Assembly: GCA_037178625.1 (NCBI GenBank)
Contig: CM074138.1
Location: 558,001 to 622,000, forward strand
Direction of reading: 5' to 3'
From: Skeletonema tropicum
Taxonomy: Eukaryota > Bacillariophyta > Thalassiosirophyceae > Thalassiosirales > Thalassiosiraceae
DNA: 64,000 nucleotides
The notes beneath the pieces are model-generated. The model was not told where the DNA came from. It made no database searches and worked only from the letters and a program-made list of their open reading frames with translations. Both the position numbers and the translations under genes were made by a program. Of the stretch, positions 1 through 10,182 are shown piece by piece. Numbering within the stretch: position 1 is the stretch's first letter; every line of letters starts with the position of its first letter.

Positions 1-789
1 TTCGAAAAGAGATGACTTTGATGGAGATCGCGACTTTGAATGGACAAGACAGAGTGCAATATCGGTAAGTGTATTTCAAATATGTATAGTTCTAGTGAAA
101 GTGGCGTACACTTCTTGTCTAATGGCTGTCTCGATGCCTATCAAATACTTTCACAATAGATGCAACTTGCTGAAAACTACTATCGAAACTATGAACACAT
201 GTCATCTGACGATATCACAAAGAAATATGCTGGCCTAAATGGAAGAGAAATAGCAATGGCCAATAACCTCATCTGGAGATTGAACCTTGATTGCTCAAGT
301 AGAAGAGAGCAGACGAAAATGATTGTTATAATCCACGTCATACATACCAAAACAGCAACTCAGTACCAAGACGAAATATGGGGTCATTTCGTGCCCATGG
401 GTCAAATGGTGAAACAACTCCTTGACGCAGAAAGTGCTCAAGAAGGCAACAAACAAGCCATGTTCAATATCGGAATGGTATACGGAGGAGGTACATTCTG
501 GGACAAATGGCAGCGACCAAATGAACGGGTAGTTGCCACAATACCACCTCCAAAGGATGATGGGCTCGAGGCAACAATGAAAGAAATATCCGAAGAGACA
601 GGCATGAAAAACTTCTTCATACATTGGGAACTTGCCCCAAGCGATGCATATGTTTATCTAAATAGTGTGACAACGATCCGTGAAAATGACTACTTCATAC
701 GCGCTTTTCCTTTGGAGTGGAATGGGTGCATATATCTTGATCACGTGACTCATGCCACTGCTGATAATGCGTATCGGATGAATAATTAG
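1..789 (+). CDS. 3' part of an unidentified protein (two exons visible, 5' end outside the window)
   Basis: The frame is open from base 2. Exon 2..64 ends before GTAAGT, a 95-base intron covers 65..159 and ends in CACAATAG, and the last exon runs 160..789 with a TAG stop. Joining the exons keeps the frame (…TRQSAIS then MQLAENYY…), so the ATG at 160 is probably internal rather than the start. About 230 residues are visible. They are soluble and charged with no membrane segment. A Gly-rich stretch (VYGGGTFWDKWQRP) and several Trp and Tyr residues suggest a folded domain, but I do not recognise the family and assign no function. An alternative is that translation begins at 160 and the upstream piece is leader; the good coding continuity argues against that. 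Confidence 0.6.
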
Positions 790-1607
790 ACTAACAATAG
801 GGTGAGACTTAGTAATCTAAGAAAGATATGTGTGTACTTACTTGTTTCAAGCCTTTGCAAGCTAGCTTTATCCCAGCTAAGGCTGAACTTTCTTGATGCT
901 GAATGCTTGTCTCCTAGAGATTTAGGAACTTGCTAGTACGCTGCATCTACTGGCTCCGACGCGTATAGGAGATATGTTTCGAAGCATATCGGCATAGCTG
1001 CGGCCGGAAGACTTGGTTAGAGCCTGAGCCTGTAGAAGAGAAGCGTCAATACAATGTAATCAGATGTTCGTCGGCATGTATCCTGACTTCGGTGCCTCAG
1101 GAGCATGCTTTGAACAATGTTATCTATCGATGCTTATCCGACACTACCAAATTCTTCTCGTTGGTACGCGCCGCATCTTGTGTTCTACTCCTTGTGAAGA
1201 CTTTGAGCTATAGATATTTGACACTTTGTTGGCATATAGTCTTCTTCTTTTTGTGTTGCCGCCGGTCTGCGCCTTGGCGGAACTTTCTGACAAGTTTCCA
1301 CTACTTGGCCAACGAGCAAAATGAACTACAGCTTCACTTAGGCGCTGCAGTAGCTTTCCAAAAAGTGGAAGATAGTTTGTTGTCGAAAAAGTGAGTTCAT
1401 TGCCTCCGGATTTGTTAGGGAAGTTCTGCGGGTGGGACGGCCAGGGATCTGTGATTCAACGCGGAGTGACGCGCAGCTTGACACCAGGTCCCAATAAAAC
1501 GCTAATAGAACAAACTAAACTCATTCGTTATATTTTTCTACAGTACTTCTTACCTACACCTCCCACCTCTTTTTATCGAGCAGCTTCGTATCCTTTTATT
1601 AGATACT
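790..1607. other. Intergenic stretch, no gene seen
   Basis: About 820 bases between the stop at 789 and the promoter region of the HMG gene. Open frames here start at GTG or TTG and give hydrophobic, low-quality translations. No tRNA-like or repeat structure was noticed. Confidence 0.5.
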
Positions 1608-1621
1608 ATTCCTACGTAGAA
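1608..1621 (+). promoter_or_regulatory. ATTCCTACGTAGAA motif upstream of the HMG gene
   Basis: The sequence ATTCCTACGTAGAA lies about 207 bases before the HMG start codon. Closely related cores occur upstream of the genes starting at 10031, 12477, 18993, 41269 and 41418. The recurrence near starts of unrelated genes points to a promoter element. Its function is inferred, not shown. Confidence 0.4.
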
Positions 1622-1827
1622 TCGAGTCCCGTTTTGGCAATGCCCAAAGCAAGTGGCCGTTTCCCTTGCCATCGCGGCTTGGTGCTTTTTTGGGCGCGCT
1701 GTACTTTTGTTTGTTGCCGAGATGAAACCTCCATGAGATCTTTTTGCCGCCTGGGCTCTTCAGTTTTTGCATAAAATTCTTCACTTTTCATTTGAACCAC
1801 CGAATAAACAACACCCCCTACCCAACC

Positions 1828-2856
1828 ATGAGTGATAGCGACGACGTTGATTCCCTCGGCTCTGAAGAAGTCGTGGTCAAGAATAAGCGTAAGAAGAGAA
1901 AGAAGAACAAGGACCCTAACCGCCCAAAGCGTAACATGTCCGCCTTCTTCCTCTACTCGAACGCGAACCGTGCTAGGGTCAAGGCTGATAACCCCGATGC
2001 CAAGTTTGGAGATATTGTAAGTCACCAGTTGTCGAGTGTTTCGTTATCTGCGGTATTCAGGAAGCTGTTGGGGCGTCACCGTGTGCTTTTCCGTGCTGAG
2101 TATGGCGCGGTTGGCGATGATGGTGCACTGTCCATCTAATGTGACCGAAGCGGGTTTTGGGGACCCCCAACGGCATGTCTGTGGCTCGCCTATTGCCCGA
2201 GCTGGCTGTCGGACATGCCTTGGCCTCTTGCCGCGTTTCCAATGGCTCTCTGTGCCCCCTGTGGGCAGCGGGCTGCCGCCGTTACATCATATCTTGACAT
2301 GTGTCATGTGATGTTTGATGGTAACGTTTCCACACTACAATACCGCCATTACGTGCTGCAATCAATCCTGCCATACCTTACCACACCCACTCACAACCAC
2401 TTTGTTCTTCTTCCCATCCCACAACAATCCAAACAGGCCAAGCTCCTCTCTGCCGAGTTCAAAGAGATTGACGCCGACGAAAAGGCTGAATGGGACGCCA
2501 AGGCTGAGGCCGACAAGCAGCGTTACCTCGCCGCGATGGAAGACTATGTCCCTCCAAGCGACGATGAATCAGATTCCGACTCTGATGATGGTGGCAAGAA
2601 GAAGAAAAAGAAGAAGAAGAAGAAGGACCCCAACGCACCCAAGCGTAATCAGAGTGCCTTCTTTTTGTATTCTAATGCCACTCGTGCCGATATTAAGGCT
2701 GCACAACCCGATTTGGCGTTTGGAGAAATTGCCAAGGTGATCTCTGTTAACTTCAAGGCACTGCCTTCCGAAGAGCGTGCTTACTGGGATGAGAAGGCTG
2801 CCGCCGACAAAGAGAGGTACCAGAGGGAGATGGCTGCCTACAGGGGTGAAGCCTAA
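1828..2856 (+). CDS. Protein with two HMG boxes (HMGB-like chromatin protein)
   Basis: Exons are 1828..2016 and 2437..2856 (202 residues). The 420-base intron starts GTAAGT and ends AAACAG. Joining gives …KFGDI then AKLLSAEFKEID…, which restores a complete first HMG box. The start is the ATG at 1828 (MSDSDD); an in-frame non-ATG extension upstream is ignored. An acidic and lysine-rich leader is followed by box A (about residues 30 to 95, DPNRPKRNMSAFFLYSNA) and box B (about 130 to 198, DPNAPKRNQSAFFLYSNA). They are linked by an acidic stretch (DDESDSDSDDGG) and a run of about ten lysines. Both boxes keep the PKR…SAFFLYS start and the Trp and Tyr core of HMGB-type, sequence-nonspecific DNA-bending domains. 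A nuclear architectural role is expected from the family. The intron splits box A. Confidence 0.93.
2167..2223 (+). other. Long imperfect hairpin inside the HMG intron
   Basis: Within the 420-base intron, CCAA plus GGCATGTC (2167..2179, one bulged C) pairs with GACATGCC plus TTGG (2212..2223). An inner stem GCTCG (2184..2188) pairs with CGAGC (2198..2202). The surrounding 200 bases look more GC-rich than the flanks. It could be an intronic RNA or a splicing structure. No snoRNA boxes were identified. Confidence 0.35.
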
Positions 2857-4811
2857 CAAGGCAGGCTCTTTTTATCGGGATACAGTCATTATATTTTTGG
2901 GGACTACGTTTATCATATTTGTCATTTTCACTAGTTATAGTTATAACAGCATAGGGAGACGCTTTGTTTTACAGTTCAGTCTACTTAAGATGCAAAAAAG
3001 AAGATATATTTGCATCAATTCGACTGTTGCTTACCTCCATCCCAGTCACAGACCTTGTTGAAATTAGCAAATGTAATTCTTCTCATTGCTGAGGCTCAAA
3101 CCAATCTAGACAAAATGCTGGTGGAGTATCTACAATTACTGTCACAGCTATCTAACAGCTGCTCTCAACCGCACGCCTCTTTTCAATGGAAGTGTATGTG
3201 ATGCTTCCTGAACATTTAGTTTGATCCCGCGGCATTCTAACTAGGTACCACACCACCATGAAATGAATATCCTCTGCCTGTCGGAGCATCTTTTCAACAT
3301 GCACATACGCTTTTGGAGATTGTTAGATAGAAGATAAGCTCGTGACAGCCGGAGGAATATATCTGGAAAGAATAGTGTAATGCCATGCCCAACCCAACCC
3401 ATTCAACACAATGGAAAAGAAGGTTATATATATGAAACAGAAATTTTAAAGTACGTCTGGTGGGCCCTCAAGAGGTGACATTATCTACGCTAAGTGATAA
3501 CGAACATGTGCTGCAGTAGCTATTATTTCCCAGATCGCACCCCAAGCCTGCTATCTTCACTGCAAATGCAAATGCATGATCCAAATAGAACTGGCGCAAG
3601 AGTGGACACTTTCCTACCTCTGATCAGGCAAGACCCAGCGCAGCAGCGTTTAGCCCGTGCTAGCTTCAGCAAGTATGCCTTGCCCAAGATAAAGCCCAGC
3701 CAAAAGAAAGCAGCAGAATTCCTTTCATCAATGCCATCCGACGAATGACCTACAAGACTAACTTCAAATGTGATGTATTGCGATGAGAAATTCCCTTTTA
3801 TTGATAATGCACATCATCTCTTTACCTACTTAGTACCACACAAGATTGCTCTCTCGTCCCTCTGTCATTGTTTTATTGTTTGCCGTGTGGCTCAAATCAG
3901 ATGAGATGAGACAAATTGAACCTCATACCATACTGTCCAAAAAGGAAGCAAGATTGAAAACATGTAAAGAAAAGTTGCTAATCTGTTTGGAGAGAGCGGG
4001 TATTACTCATGCCTAGCCTATAGCTGCTCCTCGTTCACTTTCATTGCACAAATAACGAAGACAAAGCTTTGAGCTTGAGCAGCACTTCTCTCACCCTCGG
4101 TGAACTAGACGAACAAATGTAGCAGCAACAGTGAAACTTGTTGAGATCGTGCGGTCAAGAGTGACTCTGATGTTGTTGCTTTGCTGCTTGAGTATTCCCA
4201 TGACATTGCTGTTAATGGTTGGTGGCTGGTCGACATAAAAGCAAAGACTCAGCTTGCTCACGTCACCTCACCACAAGTAAGTACTTATATTGAGGCCTTT
4301 CATCCTTGGAATTTAAATTCGGAATCCTTCCTTTCCTATTCATGCCCATCAAAAATGTCTGCACGTTCCACAAAGGCCTATCAAGACAACAGACAAAAAG
4401 GGAAATTTGCAAACCTTCGAGTTCAAGCAAAACGATAAACTCGCAGGTGTTTTCGGATTAATTTGAAAAGGTTTTTTGGTATTGAATGCGAATTCCGATT
4501 CTTCCATACCGTTTGTGAAACGAAGTGGGATATCGCAGTACGAGTAAATGCAAATGTATTTCCTTCACTTCATGGTTAATGAGGAACAAACATGCTCATG
4601 TTTCATCATGCCAGAGGCCTCAGCAAGGCCTTGGTAGAAGATACATAGGAAGAGACAAACGGCATAAGGAATGGCCTTCGTACAATACTTCGGATTTGGT
4701 CGGAAGAGTAGCAAACTTCACGAGCTCCACACACTCACGACTACATGGGTACTACACATCATCTACAATCTTCACAGCTGTTTTTAAAGATAAGTAGAAG
4801 TCCACGAAATA
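2857..4811. other. Long intergenic region without a supported gene
   Basis: Nearly 2 kb with no convincing coding frame. The longest open stretches (3494..3748, 4181..4438, 4525..4797) lack good starts or protein-like composition. No inverted termini or tandem repeats were seen. It may hold 3' and 5' untranslated sequence of the flanking genes. Confidence 0.45.
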
Positions 4812-5345
4812 ATGAATTACACGAAGAAGATGAAAAAAAGCGTCCGCTTCGCTCCAACATGCCAGGTAATCGTTGTCATTGATAAAACCAAAGGCATCGA
4901 AGGTAAGCTTTGGTATTCCAGTGGGGACTTCGACCAATTCAAGCTCTACTCGGCACTCCAAAGCGAGGCGATCAGGAAGAGCGTATGCGACTGCTCTTTC
5001 AATGGCGAGTTTGCTGACACCCTTGGACTCGAGAAACTTGTCTTCGGCAAAATCTACGTAGCCAAACGTAAAGCGTTGAAGTGGGCTGTTCTTGAGGAAC
5101 AGACGTGGCAGAAACTGTCCAGAGAGATGCGGCGGAGGAGAGGGCTTCCTTCTGAAGTGGATGGCCACGACAGTTTGTCACTAGCTTATGTTGCAGCGAA
5201 GAACTCAAGTTGGGCAAAAGAACGCGCGTATATAGCTGGTCTTACACTGCAGAGCAACCTCTGTGCAGGCAGTATCAGTGAGGCGAGGACAAGCAGCTCG
5301 AACTGGATAAATGGCAGAAGCAGAAAAGATACAACACGGCGGTGA
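4812..5345 (+). CDS. Conserved diatom family protein of unknown function
   Basis: Single exon, 177 residues, start ATG at 4812 (a second in-frame ATG follows at 4830). The order of short motifs is the recognisable part: SVRFAPTCQV near the N-terminus, then LWYSSGDFDQFK, then GLEKLV, then RKALKWAVLEEQTWQ, then an SLAYVAAKNSSWAKERAYIAGL segment. From memory, many short diatom proteins share the pattern VRF…WYS…F…GLE…AVL.EQ..Q, and no biochemical role is known to me. There is no signal peptide or membrane segment. The opposite strand also has a 138-residue open frame, which I treat as a shadow. The protein is one exon and stands alone between long spacers. Confidence 0.7.
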   Translation: MNYTKKMKKSVRFAPTCQVIVVIDKTKGIEGKLWYSSGDFDQFKLYSALQSEAIRKSVCDCSFNGEFADTLGLEKLVFGKIYVAKRKALKWAVLEEQTWQKLSREMRRRRGLPSEVDGHDSLSLAYVAAKNSSWAKERAYIAGLTLQSNLCAGSISEARTSSSNWINGRSRKDTTRR

Positions 5346-5633
5346 AGAAGAAGTACCACGTGACGACTGAGATGGAGAGAAAGGCTGTATGTGAATCAAT
5401 TTGATGTAGTCCAAATAACTGAAAGAAAGCAATTCTATACAATCCAAGGTCAAAGTAGCACAAGCTTCTGATTAAGCATGTAATAGTTTTTACTTTTACT
5501 CCTACCAGATCTCTCTAGAAATGAAGAGCAGATAGAAACGCAGCAGTGCTACAAGAAGGAAGATTATAGATATTCCGACCAAGCTCTGCTATTCACCTTT
5601 CTCTAATACTGACACTGGCGTCTCTACACTTCT

Positions 5634-5651
5634 AGAGAGAGAGAGAGAGAG
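5634..5651. repeat. AG dinucleotide microsatellite
   Basis: Nine AG units in a row (18 bases) in the short spacer between the gene ending at 5345 and the convergent gene ending at 5698. Confidence 0.8.
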
Positions 5652-5697
5652 TAGTAAGTAAAATAATAATCCATCTATCTTGACGATAAGGCCTTAG

Positions 5698-8600
5698 CTA
5701 GCAAACATATTTCTGTTCTGGTAGCGTATCAATGAAAAACAGCAGCTTATCCGCATTTTGTTTCGTAGCGTTATCAAACCCTGATGTGCTACCACCCTGC
5801 GTCAACGAACTCGAGGGAAAATGAGGTATCAACTGAAGAGGATTGCGAGGAAAGGATCGTCCAGATGATTTGTGTAGACCACGCCACAGAGCGTCGCTGT
5901 CGATTCTCAACATAGCCTTGATAGTCTCAACAGTAGCACCGCCGATATGTTCATCTGAAAGCATTGGGAATATCATACTCCCACAAGAAGGAATGAGACA
6001 AGCCAATTCTCTTCCACAACTACTTTCAAAGGTATTTTTCAGGCAAAGGAGAATAGACAAAAGCAAAGTGTGGCGCTTCGCATCATGAGAGTGTCTATCA
6101 TCTTCAAGAAGATAGTTCCCTCTCTCATCTGACTCCAATAATCTTGCAAGGATCGGGTACACATCATTTTTGAACCTATCAGAAAAGAAGCTGTCTGAAA
6201 GGATACAGAGCTGAGAGATAATTTCGAGGCACTTTGATATCAATGCCTCCAAACTAATTTGCGATAAAGTCTTATCTTGATCTTTTGCCATTGCATGTCG
6301 TATTGGTGGGTATTGTCTAGATTTCCTCCTCGAAGAGACATGCGCAGATGACGCTGCTCTTAGTCGTCTAATGATGGTAGGCCACAATTCCGCTATTGCC
6401 GGGAGAAGTGGATTGCTTGCAGATTCACCATGTTGAGAAGTTCTAAAAACGCCTATTTTCCAAAGACAACGAAAACCAGCCAAAATCGTCTCGCATCCCA
6501 TCACTTGTATCTTGAGATTTTCCGAGCAAATGAGATAACCACATCTTGCCAAAACTGCATTCACTGTGTGAATTTCTTTCGCGTGCTTGATGCTTTCATT
6601 ATCTGTAATGTGTTTATCGTTGTGATTCGACTTACTGCTTTCGTCTTCTTCGATATTTGACTCGTTGATAGTAACAAGACCGTCGTCGCAATATTCAGAA
6701 CAGCCGCTGGGGCCCAACTGTAGCTCGTCATCTAGGCGTCGTATCCAGTCGTTTGCCTCGAGATCGTGTAATTCCAAGGCCTCAAGCGAAGCGATATCGC
6801 CTGTTTGTTCAATAATAGTTTCATCCACAAAGGTTATGATTGAACGGAATACACATATCGTGTCGAGATAGTTCTGCTGAGACATAGGCACATCATATTG
6901 CCTGTCGTAATAATTCAAAAGACAAGTCAACATATGGTCAACCATAGAAAGGTGAGACGCCATAGCACCAGTTGCAATACTTTCTCGTCGAAGAGCGGAT
7001 CGTAGCACGGTATCTATCACACCCATCATGGATCGTGGCATAGTCGACCGCTCCTTTGCATGCCTTCGAACTCGTATTGACACCGCATCTATCAAGTAAT
7101 CAAAATTGGTCGCGATGAAGGTATACATATCACTACATGCTACTAACTTCGAAATCATCCCAAGAGAGGCAACAGCAAAGTTTTGGACGTAGGAATGGTT
7201 CCCAATACCGGATGCTCTCTCAAGTAGCGGTAGGAGAATGATTGGTAGGTGATGTTTGAAATCCTCGTCAAGAACTCGTGCAAACTGACAAACGAAACCC
7301 ATTAGCGCACAGAGAAGAATTGCGTTTGCGTTCGTCAATGTGATAGAGGAGGTTTCACACACACTGCTACCTCCAGTGTTGTCAAACATTGCAACCTGAA
7401 AACCATTTGGATTTGTGTGTGTTTTATTACCACTCCCCTGGTAATCCAGCGTGGTTGGCAAGGTCCACAGTGGATCACTGACGATTACAGGGAAAACAGA
7501 ACCTGCCAACGATGATAGTACATGTGCAGTTCTTTTTGCAGTTTTCGAAGCTCTGTAGTTGTTCCCTTGCTCATCCATCCTCAATAGGCCCTCTAAAAGT
7601 TCAGTACAATACACGCAAGAACCAGACAAAGCCAGTTGGGTGTTACTGCCAGCAGAAGTGTTACGCAGTTGACACCTTCGCGAGCAAGACTCAAATATTT
7701 CAGCAATACAAGCATCAATTATAAAGGCGCATCGTTTTGTTCCAAATGTTCGAGCAAACAGCCTGACAGTTTGCCTTGCAGCATTGATTGTCTCATCTTG
7801 TAAATAAAGGAAACGCAGTCTGTTATGTTCTTCAATAACCCCAACTTCGTTACCATCCGCAGAAAATGCTTCTACCACTGGCCTGCAAGTCATGGATTCA
7901 GTATCTGGAGAAAATATGACTACAACAGATTTCGTTAGGAATAATAAGAAAAAAGAAGTAATCCATTCCCAGTGAATTTCAACTTACCCGAAAAGGCATC
8001 TTTGATTACCTTTGCTGCATCCGCACATGAAAGAGCCGACCCGATGTCGCTTTTACCCCTCCCCAAGAAACGATGCTTTGTCTGCTCAGCCCCGGTGTTT
8101 CTCTCCTCCCCCCTAAACGAGATGAGGAGATATCCATCAATGATACGTAAATAATGTCGAACTTCGACATCCCTCCCGCTCTTGGAAAGTATTTGCAACA
8201 TTTCCACCAACTCTAATATTGTCGTGACAGCATTCTTGCTTAGCCGCCTCTTCCATTCCATTGCTCCAAGTTGCATCTTGTATTCATTCAAAACCTGGAA
8301 TGAAAATTTGGATAATTTATCATCCTTTTCATCCGTCAAGGCAGTCAAGCAATATTCCAACGCCTTCTTACCAAGTGTGATCGAGGTGGATTCTGTCCAC
8401 GTCGATCGTGTCTCCACCAGTATTATACGACACAGGAACAATCCTCTCTGCCTTACCAACTGCGATCGATTGGTAGATACAAGGCATAACAGTACCGAGA
8501 GCGGCCCTGGCAACCGGGCATTCACTTCATTGCCGAATTCTAAATCTTGCTCACTCAATAATTGTTCCGAAGACATGGCGGTCTTATCATTCGTCAAATT

Positions 8601-10031
8601 TTGATTATTGTCTGTAGGCAGCTTGGACTTTTGAACAGCCGCCAAGAGCGTTTCCGTCACTGAAAGGCTTGATTCATTCTCACTTTCATTATTCAAATTC
8701 CTATTTTCATTTGAACAAGTCCTCCTCCTCATCGATTGCATCAACAAAAGCGACAAGGTCAAAATTGCCTCCGCCGCAACCTTATGAGTCGATGCGGATG
8801 ATGAATACCTTAGTTTGGATAATGCACATCGATACAATCCTGCAAAGCATCCGGGCAAAATTGCCTTCCACAGAGTATCTATTGGGATACTTGTCATGAG
8901 AACTTGGAGAGTTTTCAATGCTTCTAATTCAAGCGTTCGGTCGACTTTCTTGTTGCTGTTGTTGTTGTTGCTGTTGTTGTTACTGCCATTGTTTGATTCT
9001 TGCATAACACGTTCTTTAGGAAGCAATGCCAAGCAAGATTGCACGAGACGTGCTACCAATGCTCCACCCATGGCATCCCCAATATTCGAAGCCATTGGAG
9101 AATGCAAGTGTTGTAGTTGATCATGTACATTATTATTGGATGACATCAGTGAATCCAAATCAAATATTATATTCCATGGCGACGACGAGTTTGTTAGAAA
9201 CGCCTGCATGCAACGTAACAATGCCACTGCACATTGTTCTCCCCGATCCAATGCAGTTTCATTCATGATGTTGATAGATGATTTGCCGTCTCCATTATTA
9301 TTATTTGCAATGTCTAGAGATGATACTGACATGGCACAGGACACCAATCCTGGCAAAACTAACGAATTCACATCGTAATTGTCGTCATTTTCACTTGATT
9401 CTTCATCTACACAGCTGTCCGAAGAGTCGACGCAATTTTGTATACATTTCCAAACCGCTATTGTACATGAAGCTGCCTCCTCCATACAGGAATACGAGGC
9501 GCTTTGTAGAATAAAGTGGATTCGTCGATCATCACTATCAGTTGAGTTGTGGTGCAATTGTTGTTGTTGAGGTTGGTATTGTCGTAACACACTGAACAAA
9601 GGTACAGCTATCCCATTCAATTGATTCTGTACTCTTGACTGCCAATAGTTTTTGGCATCATCATTATTGTCCACTCCATCCGTATGCTGGCTACTACTGC
9701 TATTCGTTACTTCGTCTTTTTTGTCATTGACATTGTCAATAATTTCATTCAGCACAGTGTGGAGTGTTTGTAGAAGTTGCTTCACTTGATTGCGACGCTC
9801 CAGCTCCAATCCTAGTTCACTGCTGCTGCTACTATTACTTGGTGTTGCCGATAAGGCGACATTATTGTTGTCATTATTTTGTTGTTGTGGCAGCAGCCGA
9901 GTATCTTTTTGTTGTCTGAGATCATCTAATTTGATCAACCGTCTAACAATTGGATCGATTGTCTTGTCGAATAAAATGGACGCCAATGCTTTTTGCCGAT
10001 GGTTCCAGTGGTGATGATGATTGGCCTCCAT
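5698..10031 (-). CDS. Large HEAT-like protein, probable TTI1 (TELO2-interacting protein 1) relative
   Basis: Exons 7988..10031 and 5698..7904 on the minus strand (1,416 residues). The 83-base intron has GTAAGT and TTCTCCAG ends and joins …KDAFS to DTESMTCRP… in frame. The first in-frame ATG is at 10031; the frame extends about 75 bases further upstream without an ATG. The protein is alpha-helical throughout. The N-terminal half has Asn, Ser and Gln runs between helices. Near residue 1180, LLPAIAELWPTIIRRL, and near 1255, FFSDRFKNDVYPILARLL, resemble the C-terminal blocks of TTI1. TTI1 with TELO2 and TTI2 stabilises PIKK kinases such as TOR and ATM. It is longer than typical TTI1 (about 1,100 residues), in line with the insertions. 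Another HEAT/ARM scaffold is possible. Confidence 0.65.
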
Positions 10032-10146
10032 TATGCTCGCAGCTATCTTGTAACCTTCGTCTATAGTTCTGCGTAATTGTTTTGCCAGCACTATTGTACT
10101 GATGATGCATCAGATGCAAAATCATCCAGCCTACACCGACCGATAT

Positions 10147-10182
10147 GATCGATAGCGGACCTTTTAATATTAATTCCTACGT
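10147..10182 (-). promoter_or_regulatory. 36-base promoter block upstream of the TTI1-like gene
   Basis: A 36-base block, starting GATCGATAGCGGACC and ending AATTCCTACGT, matches the block at 41332..41367 in 34 of 36 positions. Here it lies about 115 bases upstream of the minus-strand start at 10031 and overlaps the stop codon of the next gene (10177..10179). The position fits a core promoter; the role is inferred. Confidence 0.5.

Noticed and set aside
1092..1774. Two open frames of 100 and 127 residues before the HMG gene
   Set aside because: They lack proper ATG starts, are hydrophobic and irregular, and overlap the promoter motif.
4752..5168. 138-residue open frame on the minus strand opposite 4812..5345
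   Set aside because: It reads plausibly, but the plus-strand protein has the motif order of a known diatom family, so the minus frame is taken as a shadow.
8940..8995. TTG/CTG trinucleotide run as a microsatellite
   Set aside because: It lies inside the TTI1-like coding region and encodes an Asn-rich run, so it is described with that gene.
10031..10125. ATG at 10125 as the start of the TTI1-like gene
   Set aside because: It opens a different frame that ends after 60 codons inside the gene. The first ATG in the main frame is at 10031.
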